Shown here in pieces: positions 8,662 to 16,629 of a stretch of 64,000 nt of DNA. Position numbers and translations under genes: made by a program. The stretch spans positions 2,418,001 through 2,482,000 of the forward strand of contig NC_010407.1 of assembly GCF_000069225.1 (NCBI RefSeq), written 5' to 3'. The notes under the pieces are model-generated. The model was not told the DNA's origin and did not search any database. It worked only from the letters and a program-made list of their open reading frames with translations. The stretch comes from Clavibacter sepedonicus (GTDB lineage Bacteria; Actinomycetota; Actinomycetes; Actinomycetales; Microbacteriaceae). Within the stretch, counting starts at the first letter, position 1, and every line of letters starts with the position of its first letter.

Positions 8662-8715
8662 CCGCTCCCCTGCCGACGGCGGCGCACCGGGTCAGCTCGT
8701 GCCGTCGCGGCCGCC

Positions 8716-9360
8716 TCAGCTGGCGGGCGGCGTGCGGAACAGGACCGGTCGTCCCTCGTGCGCGGCGATGCGCGCGTCGAGTCCGGCCCGGACGGCGGGC
8801 CACTCGTCCGCGAGGATCGAGTGGACGGCGGCGTCGCGCCAGGTCCCGTCGGCGCGGAGCTGATCCCGGCGGCACACGCCCTCGAAGGTCGCGCCGAGCT
8901 TGAGGATGGCGGCGCGCGAGTGCGCGTTGCGGGCGTCGGCCTGCAGCTTGACCCGGCCGAACCCGGAGTCGAACGCGAGCCCGAGGAGCAGGCGCTTGGC
9001 CTCCGCGTTCACGACCGTGCCCCAGACGCGCGGGTCGTACGCGGTCCAGCCGAGGTGTGCGCGCTCGCGGCGCGTGTCGAGGTCGGTGAGGGTGGTGGTG
9101 CCGACGAGCTCGCCGTCGTGGGGGCCGCCGACGAGGATCACGGCGGTCGGCAGGTCGTCCCAGCGGAAGGTACCGCGGGCCCACGCGTCGAACTCGGCCG
9201 GGTCGGTGCGCAGGCCGGCCGGGCCGCCGCCGAAGCCGCCCGCGAACACGGCCGGGTGCGCGATGGCGGCGCGGAGGGCCGGGAGGTGATCCGGCGTGAG
9301 CGGGTCGAGACGCACGTGGGTGCCGACGAGGGAGGCGGGCGCGGGGACGGTGGCGGTCAC
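8716..9360 (-). CDS. GNAT N-acetyltransferase (RimJ/RimL type)
   Basis: 214 residues from GTG 9360. The N-terminus LVGTHVRLDPLTPDHLPALR and the acetyl-CoA region (RVWGTVVNAEAKRLLLGLAF, then KLQADARNAHSRAAILKLGA) match Acetyltransf_3 members that modify protein N-termini or small amines. Its stop is 55 bp from the end of the convergent gene at 8053-8661. Upstream lies IS type A copy 1, which begins 75 bp before the start codon and may have displaced the native promoter. Confidence 0.85.
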   Translation of the reverse strand: MTATVPAPASLVGTHVRLDPLTPDHLPALRAAIAHPAVFAGGFGGGPAGLRTDPAEFDAWARGTFRWDDLPTAVILVGGPHDGELVGTTTLTDLDTRRERAHLGWTAYDPRVWGTVVNAEAKRLLLGLAFDSGFGRVKLQADARNAHSRAAILKLGATFEGVCRRDQLRADGTWRDAAVHSILADEWPAVRAGLDARIAAHEGRPVLFRTPPAS

Positions 9361-9445
9361 CGGGCCAGCCTGGCAGACGTGCGGCCGGGACCCGCGGTGG
9401 TCGCGGGCCCCGGCCGGGCGGTGGATCCGGTCTAGGTGTACTGGG

Positions 9446-10408
9446 TCATGACGTTGGTGACACTCGGGCCGCGGGCGTGAGCCCGTGGCTTGAGTGGATT
9501 CGTTCAGTGTTGTAGTGCTCGATGAAGGGGTCAAGCGCGTCGGCGCGGTGTTGGTTGCTGGTGAAGGGTTGCCGGTAGGCCCACTCGGTCGCGAGGGTCC
9601 GGTTGAAGCGCTCGACCTTGCCGTTCTGCCAGGGGCAGTGCGGGCGGATGAACTTCTGCCGCGCGCCCAGGTCCTGGACGGCGTTCTTGAACGCGGTCGA
9701 GTGCCGGTAGGCGAACGCGTTGTCCGTGATGACCCGCTCGATCCGGGTGATCCCATGCCCGGCGAAGTACGCCGCTGCGCGGGTCAGGAACCCGGCCGCG
9801 GTCGCGCCTTTCTCATCGGGATGGATCTCCGCGTAGGCGAGACGGGTGTGGTCATCGACCGCGGCATGGACGTAATCGAACCCGATCCCGCGGCCGCGGA
9901 CCTGCTCGCTGCGCCCGTGGACCCGCCAGCCGCCTCCGTCCGGGATCCTCCCGAGCTTCTTCACGTCCACGTGGATCAGATCACCCGGATGCTCGTGCTC
10001 ATACCGGTGCGCCGTTGACCGGGATGCCCGGATCACGGCCCCGGTGACGGGGTCCAACCATGCCAACGGCGGCGCCCCGTGCCGGCGCAGGATGCGGGAG
10101 ATCGTACGGGATGGAACACCTGTCACCGGCGCCAGCCGCGCAGGACCCGCCCGCAACTGGGCCCGCGCTTCCAGCACGGCCCGTTCCCGCTCCGGGCTCG
10201 TTCGCCTCGGTACTGACCGGGGCCGCGATGACCGATCCGTCAGCCCTCGCAGCCCCTCGGCACGGAACCGGTTCACCCATCGATGCGCGCACTGCCGCGA
10301 CACCCCCAGCTCCCGCGCGACGTGCGCGACCGGCCGACGATCCTCCACCACCCGCCGCACGAGGAGAACCCTCCCGTGAACCGTCAGACGAGCATTACCG
10401 TGGGACAT
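9446..10408 (-). CDS. IS481-family transposase, type A
   Basis: 320 residues. The N-terminal half has two helix-turn-helix units (VAHVARELGVSRQCAHRWVN, then SRTISRILRRHG). The rve/DDE core follows: first Asp in IHVDVKKLGRIPDGGG, second in VITDNAFAYR, and Glu in the WQNGKVERFNRTLATEWAY signature. The frame is intact and full length. It differs from the second copy by only three residues (H/R, A/V, S/G), so both are recent. ATG at 10408 is preceded by AGGAGG, which lies inside a 13-bp inverted repeat that could block translation of read-through mRNA. Confidence 0.95.
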   Translation of the reverse strand: MSHGNARLTVHGRVLLVRRVVEDRRPVAHVARELGVSRQCAHRWVNRFRAEGLRGLTDRSSRPRSVPRRTSPERERAVLEARAQLRAGPARLAPVTGVPSRTISRILRRHGAPPLAWLDPVTGAVIRASRSTAHRYEHEHPGDLIHVDVKKLGRIPDGGGWRVHGRSEQVRGRGIGFDYVHAAVDDHTRLAYAEIHPDEKGATAAGFLTRAAAYFAGHGITRIERVITDNAFAYRHSTAFKNAVQDLGARQKFIRPHCPWQNGKVERFNRTLATEWAYRQPFTSNQHRADALDPFIEHYNTERIHSSHGLTPAARVSPTS

Positions 10409-10409
10409 C

Positions 10410-10462
10410 GAGGCCTCCTGGCGATGGTTGAACTGAACAGCTCCATCAAGCCAGGAGGCCTC
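10410..10462 (-). promoter_or_regulatory. Inverted repeat covering the type A transposase ribosome site
   Basis: Arms 10410-10422 and 10450-10462 are perfect 13-bp complements separated by 27 nt. In minus-strand RNA the inner arm contains AGGAGG directly before the ATG, so mRNA entering from copC would hide the ribosome site, while RNA starting in the loop would not. Confidence 0.65.
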
Positions 10463-10505
10463 TTCACACGCCCCGAAGTGTCACCAACGTCATGGCCGAG
10501 TACAG

Positions 10506-11276
10506 CTAGCGCGGGTCGTCGGATCCGTCGTACGGCCCCCCGACGCTCTCGCCGTCCTCGCCGGGGAAGCGGCGCGACGAGCGGCGCACGACGCCGACCA
10601 CCGCGACGGCGGCGGCCGCGAGGATCACGAGACCGATGAGCACGAAGACCCAGACCGGCGTGGTCTCCGCCGTCTCGGCGAGCGGCACGGTCTCGCCGGA
10701 CTGCGCGTCCGAGGTGGGCGCGGGGGCGACGGACTCGGCGCCCTGCGTGGTCATGGTGCCCTCGGGCTCCGGGGTCGCGGTGGCCGCGCTGCCCGCCCAC
10801 GCGTCGCCGCAGGCCGGGGCCGCGAGGATCGCCGGGGTGCCCGTGGTGTCGCCGGCCGGCGCGTAGGTGAAGGAGTAGGTGCCGTCGATGGGGTGGCTGT
10901 CGCTCGAGACCGCGCGCCAGGTGACCTGGTAGGTGCCCGCCGTGCCGAGCGCGATGCGCGTCGTGGCGGTGGATCCGTCGATCGTGACGCAGCCGTCCTC
11001 GTGGAAGGAGCTGTCCGAGGTGTTGACCACCTGGATCGCGAAGCCGGAGGCCTGCGCGTCGAGCGCGAGGAGCTCCTCGCTGAAGTCGAGCGAGACGGTG
11101 CCGGGCTCGTCCGTGACGGTGGCGTCGGCCGCGGGGGTGGATCCCACGAGCCGGTCGTGCGCGGACGCGGCGCCCGCCGGGATCAGCACCCCGCCGAGCA
11201 CGAGCGCTGCGGCAGCAGCGGCGAGCGCGGCGCGACGGAGGGGGGACGGGGTGCGGGGGTGGTGCGGAGACGCCAT
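10506..11276 (-). CDS. CopC-domain copper resistance/binding protein
   Basis: 256 residues: signal peptide (about 1-39, cleaved after GAASA so that the mature protein starts with His), CopC domain (40-140, HDRLVGSTPAADATV, and DSHPIDGTYSFTY with the second His site), a Thr/Glu/Ala-rich linker and one transmembrane helix near 210-232 with a cytoplasmic tail. This is the YobA/CopC layout for extracytoplasmic copper handling. The N-terminal His and the DSHP His are known Cu(II) ligands in the family. No CopD is adjacent. The TAG stop lies in the CTAG used by IS type A copy 1 and is preserved. Confidence 0.88.
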   Translation of the reverse strand: MASPHHPRTPSPLRRAALAAAAAALVLGGVLIPAGAASAHDRLVGSTPAADATVTDEPGTVSLDFSEELLALDAQASGFAIQVVNTSDSSFHEDGCVTIDGSTATTRIALGTAGTYQVTWRAVSSDSHPIDGTYSFTYAPAGDTTGTPAILAAPACGDAWAGSAATATPEPEGTMTTQGAESVAPAPTSDAQSGETVPLAETAETTPVWVFVLIGLVILAAAAVAVVGVVRRSSRRFPGEDGESVGGPYDGSDDPR

Positions 11277-11378
11277 GGGTCCATCATCCCCTGGGCGTCG
11301 CGCCGTGGGCGGGTGCGCGTCCGTGACGTCTCGCGCGCCCGTGTTGCGCCGAGCGCCGCGGCGCGATGGACTCGTCGG

Positions 11379-12686
11379 ATGCACACCGCCCCGCAGGACG
11401 CCCCCGGCGACGGCACGGCGCGGTCCGCCGGCCTCACCGCCGACGAGATCGACCGGATCCGCCGCGACTTCCCCATCCTCGACACCGAAGTGAACGGCCA
11501 CCCGCTCGTCTACCTCGACTCGGCCGCCACCTCCCAGAAGCCGCGCCAGGTGCTGGACGCGGAACGCGCCTACCTGGAGCTCCGCAACTCCGCCGTCCAC
11601 CGCGGCGCGCACACGCTCGCGGCCCTCGCGACGGAGGAGTTCGAGGAGGCGCGGGAGAAGGTGGCGCGCTTCGTGGGCGTCGACGCGAGTGAGATCGTGT
11701 GGACCTCGAACGCGACCGAGGGGATCAACCTCGTCGCGTACGGCCTCGGGAGCGCGGCCGCGCCGGAGTCGGTCCGCGTGCGGGAGGGCGACGAGATCGT
11801 CGTCACGGAGTCGGAGCACCACGCGAACCTCATCCCGTGGCAGCAGCTCGCGCTCCGCACGGGCGCCGCGCTGCGCTTCATCCCGGTCGACGACGCGGGC
11901 GCGCTGCGGCTGGAGACGCTGGGTGACGTCATCACCGACCGCACGCGCGTCGTCGCGCTCGCGCACGTCTCCAACGTGCTGGGCGGCATCGCGCAGCTCG
12001 GCCCCGTGATCGCCCGGGCGCGGGAGGTGGGCGCGCTCGTCGTGCTCGACGCCTGCCAGTCCGTGCCGCACCTGCCCGTGGACCTGCGCGCGCTCGACGT
12101 CGACCTCGCCGTCTTCTCCGGCCACAAGATGCTCGCGCCGACCGGCATCGGGGTGCTCTACGGACGCCGCCGGGTGCTCGAGGCGCTGCCGCCGTTCCTC
12201 ACGGGCGGGTCGATGATCACGACCGTGACGATGGAGGCGGCCGAGTTCCTGCCGCCGCCCCAGCGGTTCGAGGCCGGCACGCAGCGCATCTCGCAGGTCG
12301 TGGCGCTGGGCGTCGCGGTCGAGTACCTCGAGGCCGTCGGCATGGACCGGATCGCGGAGCACGGGCGGCGCATCGGCGCGCGGCTGGTGTCGGGTCTCTC
12401 CGGGATCCGGGGCGTGCGCGTGCTCGGGTCGGGCGCCGACGGTCACCGCGTCGGGCTGGCCGCCTTCGACCTGGCGGGCGTGCACGCGCACGACGTGGGG
12501 CAGATCCTCGACGACCGCGGCATCGCGGTGCGCGTCGGGCACCACTGCGCGCAACCGCTGCACCGCCGGCTCGGGCTCACCGCGTCCACGCGGGCGAGCG
12601 GGACCCTGCACACGACCGACGCCGAGATCGACCTGCTACTGCAGGGCGTCGAGGACGCGGCCGCGTTCTTCGGGGCCGGCCGATGA
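11379..12686 (+). CDS. sufS: Cysteine desulfurase SufS
   Basis: 435-residue PLP enzyme (SufS/CsdA class V aminotransferase) that removes sulfur from cysteine for Fe-S cluster assembly. Visible are LDSAATSQKP near the N-terminus, ESEHHANLIPW, the PLP-binding Lys in FSGHKMLAPTGIG, and the active-site Cys in GHHCAQPLHRRLG with the RASGT segment after it. It overlaps sufU by 4 bp. The SufBCD scaffold genes are not in this window, so the pair is detached from any suf cluster seen here. The ATG at 11379 gives the usual length. Confidence 0.93.
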   Translation: MHTAPQDAPGDGTARSAGLTADEIDRIRRDFPILDTEVNGHPLVYLDSAATSQKPRQVLDAERAYLELRNSAVHRGAHTLAALATEEFEEAREKVARFVGVDASEIVWTSNATEGINLVAYGLGSAAAPESVRVREGDEIVVTESEHHANLIPWQQLALRTGAALRFIPVDDAGALRLETLGDVITDRTRVVALAHVSNVLGGIAQLGPVIARAREVGALVVLDACQSVPHLPVDLRALDVDLAVFSGHKMLAPTGIGVLYGRRRVLEALPPFLTGGSMITTVTMEAAEFLPPPQRFEAGTQRISQVVALGVAVEYLEAVGMDRIAEHGRRIGARLVSGLSGIRGVRVLGSGADGHRVGLAAFDLAGVHAHDVGQILDDRGIAVRVGHHCAQPLHRRLGLTASTRASGTLHTTDAEIDLLLQGVEDAAAFFGAGR

Positions 12687-13126
12687 GCGCCCCAGCCTCC
12701 GGCGGTGGCGCGCTCTACCAGGAGCTGATCCTCGACCACTCGCGCACGCCCGAGGGCCAGGGCGATCCCACCGGCTGGCCGCTGCACGCGCACCAGGTGA
12801 ACCCGACGTGCGGGGACGAGATCACGCTCGGCGTCCGCATCGAGGACGGCCGGGTCGCCGAGATCGCGTGGACGGGCCACGGCTGCGCGATCTCGCAGGC
12901 GTCGGCGTCGATGCTCGTCGGCGTGCTCGACGGCGTGGACCTCGACACGGCCCACGCGCGCGCCGCCGCGTTCCGCGAGGTCATGCGCAGCCGCGGTGCA
13001 TCGCACCTCGACCCGGAGGAGTTCGGCGACGCCGTCGCGCTCGACGGGGTCTCCCGGTACATGGGCCGCGTCAAGTGCGCGATGCTGCCGTGGACGACGC
13101 TGGAGGAGGCGCTCCGCGCGGGCTGA
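12683..13126 (+). CDS. sufU: SufU-type sulfur acceptor/scaffold protein
   Basis: 147 residues, IscU-like fold of the Gram-positive SufU branch. The three conserved cysteines are in NPTCGDEI, GHGCAISQAS and GRVKCAMLPW, with the Asp of CGD also conserved. An extra segment before the last Cys is typical of SufU rather than IscU. In known systems it takes persulfide from SufS using a zinc site. The ATG at 12683 overlaps the sufS stop by 4 bp, so both are made together. Confidence 0.93.
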   Translation: MSAPASGGGALYQELILDHSRTPEGQGDPTGWPLHAHQVNPTCGDEITLGVRIEDGRVAEIAWTGHGCAISQASASMLVGVLDGVDLDTAHARAAAFREVMRSRGASHLDPEEFGDAVALDGVSRYMGRVKCAMLPWTTLEEALRAG

Positions 13127-13226
13127 CGCGGCCGGTCCTCCCCGCCCGTCCCTCCTCGCGCGGGGCGGTGCAGAGTGGAGGGGCGGCGGCCGTGCGGGCC
13201 GGCGACCTACGACACGAGGAGGATCC

Positions 13227-13622
13227 GTGGCCCCCGACGACGACATGCCGAGCACCATCCGCCGCTCCCCCGAGCATGCGCAGGCCACCTGGTCGGCGGC
13301 GCACGCGGCGGCCGAGGAGCAGTACGGATCCGGCGAGCGCGCCGAGCGCACCGCCTTCGCCGCGCTCAAGCACGGCTTCGAGAAGGTCGGCGATCACTGG
13401 GAGCCCAAGGCGTCGGCGGGGCCGTCGGACGCGGGAGCCGAGGACCGCGGTGCGGGCACGGCGGGCGGGGTCGACGCGAACGCCTCGAAGGCGCACCTGA
13501 CGGAGGTCGCGCGCCGCCTCGACGTCACCGGCCGCAGCCGCATGACGAAGGACGAGCTGGTGGACGGGATCCGGAAGGCGAACGACCGGGAGACCCGGCG
13601 GGCGCGCGAGCGCGACAGCTGA
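13227..13622 (+). CDS. ChaB-like protein with C-terminal Rho_N/SAP-like module
   Basis: 131 residues from GTG 13227, with GAGGAGG 6 nt upstream. Residues 7-56 match ChaB: MPSTIRRSPEHAQATWSAAH, then YGSGERAERTAFAALKHGFE and a conserved Trp. After an Ala/Gly linker, residues 88-120 (KAHLTEVARRLDVTGRSRMT, then KDELVDGIRKAN) resemble the Rho N-terminal or SAP helix-extended-loop-helix, a nucleic-acid-binding fold. ChaB was named as a cation-transport regulator, but this combination argues for a DNA- or RNA-associated role. It is monocistronic. Confidence 0.78.
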   Translation: MAPDDDMPSTIRRSPEHAQATWSAAHAAAEEQYGSGERAERTAFAALKHGFEKVGDHWEPKASAGPSDAGAEDRGAGTAGGVDANASKAHLTEVARRLDVTGRSRMTKDELVDGIRKANDRETRRARERDS

Positions 13623-13647
13623 GGCGGGGCGGGCGGGGCGGGCGCCC

Positions 13648-14202
13648 CTAGGGGAGGTCGACGCGGAACAGCGCGCACTCCGTGTCGTAGTAGGCGCGCG
13701 TGCGGCCGAGGGGGCGCATCCCGATCCGTCGGCACACGGCCTGCGACGGCGCGTTGGCCGGGTTCGTCACCGCGAGCACGCGCGACAGCCCGCCCTCGGC
13801 CGCGTGCGCGAGCACCCGCTTCGCCGCCTCCGTCGCGACGCCGCGACCCCAGGCGTCCGGGTGCAGGTGCCAGCCGATCTCCGTCTCGCCGTCCTCGGGC
13901 GCGTCACGCGGGGCCGGGTCGTCGCCGGCGAGGGGCGCGGCCGACGCGGGCAGGTCCTTGAGCAGCAGGGTGCCGAGGAGCGCGCCGCCCTCGCGGTCCT
14001 CGATCGCCCAGATGCCGCGCACGGGGTGGTCGAGCGCGGCGTAGCGGGCGGCGCGGGAGGCGGCCTGAGCGGGATCCGTCTGCACCGCACCGGCGCCGAT
14101 CCACCGCATCGCCTCGGGCCGCGAATGCAGGTCGAGGAGGAAGGGGGCGTCCGCGTCCGTGAAGCGGCGGAGGAGCAGGCGGTCGGTCGCGAGGTCGGGC
14201 AT
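13648..14202 (-). CDS. GNAT N-acetyltransferase (RimJ/RimL type)
   Basis: 184 residues beginning MPDLATDRLLLRRFTDADAP, the standard Acetyltransf_3 opening. The acetyl-CoA loop appears as EIGWHLHPDAWGRGVATEAA, followed by VTNPANAPSQAVCRRIGMRP. The insertion with Pro and Asp around residues 86-105 is unusual but in a loop. A TAGCCT hexamer ends 6 nt before the ATG, suggesting a leaderless message. It is divergent from the zinc-ribbon nuclease-like gene, with 48 bp between starts. The substrate is unknown. Confidence 0.87.
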   Translation of the reverse strand: MPDLATDRLLLRRFTDADAPFLLDLHSRPEAMRWIGAGAVQTDPAQAASRAARYAALDHPVRGIWAIEDREGGALLGTLLLKDLPASAAPLAGDDPAPRDAPEDGETEIGWHLHPDAWGRGVATEAAKRVLAHAAEGGLSRVLAVTNPANAPSQAVCRRIGMRPLGRTRAYYDTECALFRVDLP

Positions 14203-14208
14203 CGCCCC

Positions 14209-14214
14209 AGGCTA
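14209..14214 (-). promoter_or_regulatory. -10 box, leaderless type (GNAT gene)
   Basis: TAGCCT on the minus strand ends 6 nt before the ATG at 14202. It contains a CTAG at 14212-14215. Confidence 0.5.
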
Positions 14215-14238
14215 GGGGGCGACGTCGGTGGCTCCCCC

Positions 14239-14244
14239 TAGCGT
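14239..14244 (+). promoter_or_regulatory. -10 box, leaderless type (zinc-ribbon nuclease-like gene)
   Basis: TAGCGT ends 6 nt before the ATG at 14251. It is back to back with the divergent GNAT -10 box, only 24 bp apart. Confidence 0.5.
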
Positions 14245-14250
14245 GACGGC

Positions 14251-15369
14251 ATGCCCGAGCCGGTGGATGCGTGGTGGGCGCGACGCCGCTGGTCGCGCGG
14301 CCTCGACGTGCCGTACCCGGTGGGCACCTACCGGGAGGCGTGGGCGTCGTTCCCCGTGCTCATCCGGCAGTACCACCCGGAGTTCAACCGCGGCATCACG
14401 CTCACGCAGGTGCCGCCCGCCGCGGACGTCCTCCTCACCTGGCAGTGCGACACGGGACACGTCTTCGTCGCGACGCCCGAGGAGCAGCGGCGGCGGCCGG
14501 GCCGCGGGCGCCGCCGCTCGTCGTGGTGCCCGGACTGCGCCGAGGCCGCGGCCCCGCGCACGCCCGTGCTGCCGATGGCAGATCAGGTGCGGTGGCCGGG
14601 GGCGTCGCCGCTCGTGGCGGGGCCCGTGGCGGGGGGATCCGCGGCGGGAGCGGCGGCATCCGCGGCGGCTGGAGGATCCGCGGCGGCCGGATCCCCGCGC
14701 CCGCGGAGGGGCGCGCGCGACGGCATGCCGTCCAGCCGCGGCACGGGTCGCGACCGCCGCGGGAAGGACGGCACCCCGAGCGCCGCCGCTCCGGCAGACG
14801 CGGATCACCCCGCATCCGCGGATCGGCCCGCCGCGCGCGTCGCCGCCCCGCCGCCCGCCCGCGCCCGCCGCTCCCCCGCCGTCTGCGCGAAGACCCCCGA
14901 CCTCCCCGTCGGCGAGCCGTTCGCGAGCGCATGCGCGCCGCCGCCCGCATCCGCCGTCGAGGAGCGCCTGCGCCAGGACCTGGCCGCCCGCCTCGAGTGC
15001 ATGTCCCCCCTCAACGCCGTGCGGCTCGCGCGCCCGTTCTTCGAGCACCTCGAGGCGTGGCCCGACATCCTGCTGCCCGAGCTGCGCGTCGCGATCGAGT
15101 ACGACTCCACCGGCCGCCACGGCCTCGAGCACGTCGGCCGCCGCGAGGAGGCCGACCGGCGCAAGGATCGCGCGCTGCGGGCCGCCGGCTGGGAGGTGAT
15201 CCGCATCCGTACCGGCAAGCTGCCGCCCCTCGGACCGTACGACCTGTGCGTCTCGGGCCTCACGCGCGGCACGGTCGACCAGCTCCTCGACCGGCTCCGC
15301 GAGATCCGCGGCCCGTTCCTGGTGGACGCCTACCTGCGCGAGGTGCCGCCGTCGGCCGCCGCCGGGTGA
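14251..15369 (+). CDS. Zinc-ribbon protein with Vsr/DUF559-like nuclease domain
   Basis: 372 residues. The N-terminal domain holds a zinc ribbon with C66, H70, C93 and C96 (WQCDTGHVF and WCPDC), as in probable zinc-ribbon DUF4379. A Gly/Ala/Pro/Arg-rich linker covers about 105-230. The C-terminal domain reads AIEYDSTGRHG (E283, D285, H290), then EEADRRKDRALRAAGWEVIR, the D-H-R pattern of the Vsr/DUF559 branch of the PD-(D/E)XK nuclease fold. It could nick DNA at mismatches or act on invading DNA, which is inference. It is convergent, with a 16-bp gap, with a second zinc-ribbon nuclease-like gene. A TAGCGT box 6 nt upstream supports the start. Confidence 0.75.
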   Translation: MPEPVDAWWARRRWSRGLDVPYPVGTYREAWASFPVLIRQYHPEFNRGITLTQVPPAADVLLTWQCDTGHVFVATPEEQRRRPGRGRRRSSWCPDCAEAAAPRTPVLPMADQVRWPGASPLVAGPVAGGSAAGAAASAAAGGSAAAGSPRPRRGARDGMPSSRGTGRDRRGKDGTPSAAAPADADHPASADRPAARVAAPPPARARRSPAVCAKTPDLPVGEPFASACAPPPASAVEERLRQDLAARLECMSPLNAVRLARPFFEHLEAWPDILLPELRVAIEYDSTGRHGLEHVGRREEADRRKDRALRAAGWEVIRIRTGKLPPLGPYDLCVSGLTRGTVDQLLDRLREIRGPFLVDAYLREVPPSAAAG

Positions 15370-15385
15370 CGCGCGTCCGCCCGCG

Positions 15386-15949
15386 TTAGCTGACCCGCAG
15401 TGCCAGCGCCTCGCTCCGCCAGCGGGCGAGCAGCTTCCACGGATCCGGCTGCCCCGCGGCGAGCGCGGCGACGTGCGCCCGCAGCTCGACGTCGAGGTCG
15501 AACCACTCCGTGCGGTCGAAGCGCTGCCGCGCGAACTGCGCGTGCCGTGCCCGCTCCACGGCCCGCCCGCCGCGCTCGAAGGCCAGGAGCTCGTCGTGAC
15601 GGAGCGTGCCCAGGCGCTGCCGCGGGTTGGCGCTCGTGCCGATCTTCATCCGGTCGTCGAAGCGGATGTAGTAGACGACGTCGACCCGTGGCGGCGCGAG
15701 CTCGCCGTCCGGGTGGTCGCCGTGTCGCCACTCGCACACGGCGCACAGCCAGCCCGACGGGTACCGCACCCCGAGGCGGGATCCGCACGCCGGGCACGGC
15801 GACGGCAGCACGTCCTCGACGCCGTGCGCGCGCTCCGCCCTTGCGGCGGCCGCCACGAGGTGCGCGGCGCACAGCGGGACGGGCGCACCGCTCTCGACCG
15901 GCGCCGTGCACCCCTCGGCGCGGCAGCGCGCGGATCCGCTCGACGTCAT
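15386..15949 (-). CDS. Zinc-finger protein with GIY-YIG (T5orf172/MUG113-like) domain
   Basis: 187 residues. Two zinc sites precede the domain: C9, C14, C27 and H30, then C52, C55, C69 and C72 (PCPACGS and WLCAVCEW). Residues 92-155 match the T5orf172 branch of the GIY-YIG fold: VVYYIRFDDRMKIGTSANPR, RL, a central Glu in AVERARHAQF and EWFDL. Such domains occur in phage and restriction-like proteins. Activity is not proven, since the first GIY motif is degenerate (VYY-YIR). A TAGCGT box ends 6 nt before the ATG. The convergent neighbour also has a zinc ribbon and a nuclease fold. Confidence 0.75.
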   Translation of the reverse strand: MTSSGSARCRAEGCTAPVESGAPVPLCAAHLVAAAARAERAHGVEDVLPSPCPACGSRLGVRYPSGWLCAVCEWRHGDHPDGELAPPRVDVVYYIRFDDRMKIGTSANPRQRLGTLRHDELLAFERGGRAVERARHAQFARQRFDRTEWFDLDVELRAHVAALAAGQPDPWKLLARWRSEALALRVS

Positions 15950-15955
15950 CCCCCG

Positions 15956-15961
15956 ACGCTA
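15956..15961 (-). promoter_or_regulatory. -10 box, leaderless type (GIY-YIG gene)
   Basis: TAGCGT on the minus strand ends 6 nt before the ATG at 15949. Confidence 0.5.
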
Positions 15962-16008
15962 GGCGCGGGTGCCGACATCGGCAGCCTCATCGACCGGGCC
16001 GCAGAGCC

Positions 16009-16413
16009 TCAGCGCGCCGCCCGCACCACCACGGGCGCCTGATCGTCGAGGCCGCGGCGGAGCTCGACCGAGGTCCACGGCACGGGCGCGTCGGCGAAGA
16101 TCGGCTCGAGCACCTCCCACATGATGCGGCGGTCGGGGCCGACGAAGTAGACGTCGTAGGAGTCGTCGCCGAACTCGTTGCCGTCGATGCAGCCGGCCTC
16201 GAGGAGCTGCAGGGCGTCGTCGCCCGCGATCTCGGTCGCGGCCAGCGACTCGAACGCCTCGTACGCGGTCGCCGCCTCGCCGGCCTCGAAGCGCAAGACG
16301 ACCCAGTCGTCTGGTGCGTCCGGGCGGGTCCAGGGGCGCGCGGCCGCGACGATCGCCATGGTCAGGCCGGTGATGATCCCGCTGAGGATGAGCGCGCGGA
16401 CCCGGGGCGTCAT
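16009..16413 (-). CDS. Hypothetical membrane-anchored protein
   Basis: 134 residues, with one hydrophobic N-terminal segment (VRALILSGIITGLTMAIVAA) that acts as anchor or uncleaved signal, then a soluble domain of about 110 residues with mixed strands and helices (DDSYDVYFVGPDRRIMWEVL). No family recognised. It lies alone between the GIY-YIG gene and the MarR gene. Confidence 0.65.
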   Translation of the reverse strand: MTPRVRALILSGIITGLTMAIVAAARPWTRPDAPDDWVVLRFEAGEAATAYEAFESLAATEIAGDDALQLLEAGCIDGNEFGDDSYDVYFVGPDRRIMWEVLEPIFADAPVPWTSVELRRGLDDQAPVVVRAAR

Positions 16414-16629
16414 GCCCGCGCCCGTCCGGCGTCGACTGCTGCGCTCATGCGACCTCCCCGTCCCGGCGGCCGCCCGCGCGGGGCCGCTCGCCTCCCCAGT
16501 ATCCCCGCCGGATCCGCGGATGTGACCGGTCGCCCGCGACTCTGGACCGGGAACGGTCCTGGTGGATACCGTGCCTCCGACGAGCAGGCGTCCCGCCCGC
16601 CCGGCCCATCAGCGCCGCAGAGGAGCTCC

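Larger units (their letters stand above)
9436..10505 (-). mobile_element. IS481-family insertion sequence, type A copy 1
   Basis: 1070 bp with terminal inverted repeats starting TGTACTGGGTCATGACG on the left and TGTACTCGGCCATGACG on the right, matching over about 28 bp with two or three mismatches. It is flanked by CTAG direct repeats at 9432-9435 and 10506-10509. The right CTAG contains the copC stop codon. It carries one transposase gene on the minus strand. A second copy at 59903-60972 has the same length. It resembles the Clavibacter IS1121/IS1122 group; the exact name is not verified. Confidence 0.92.
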
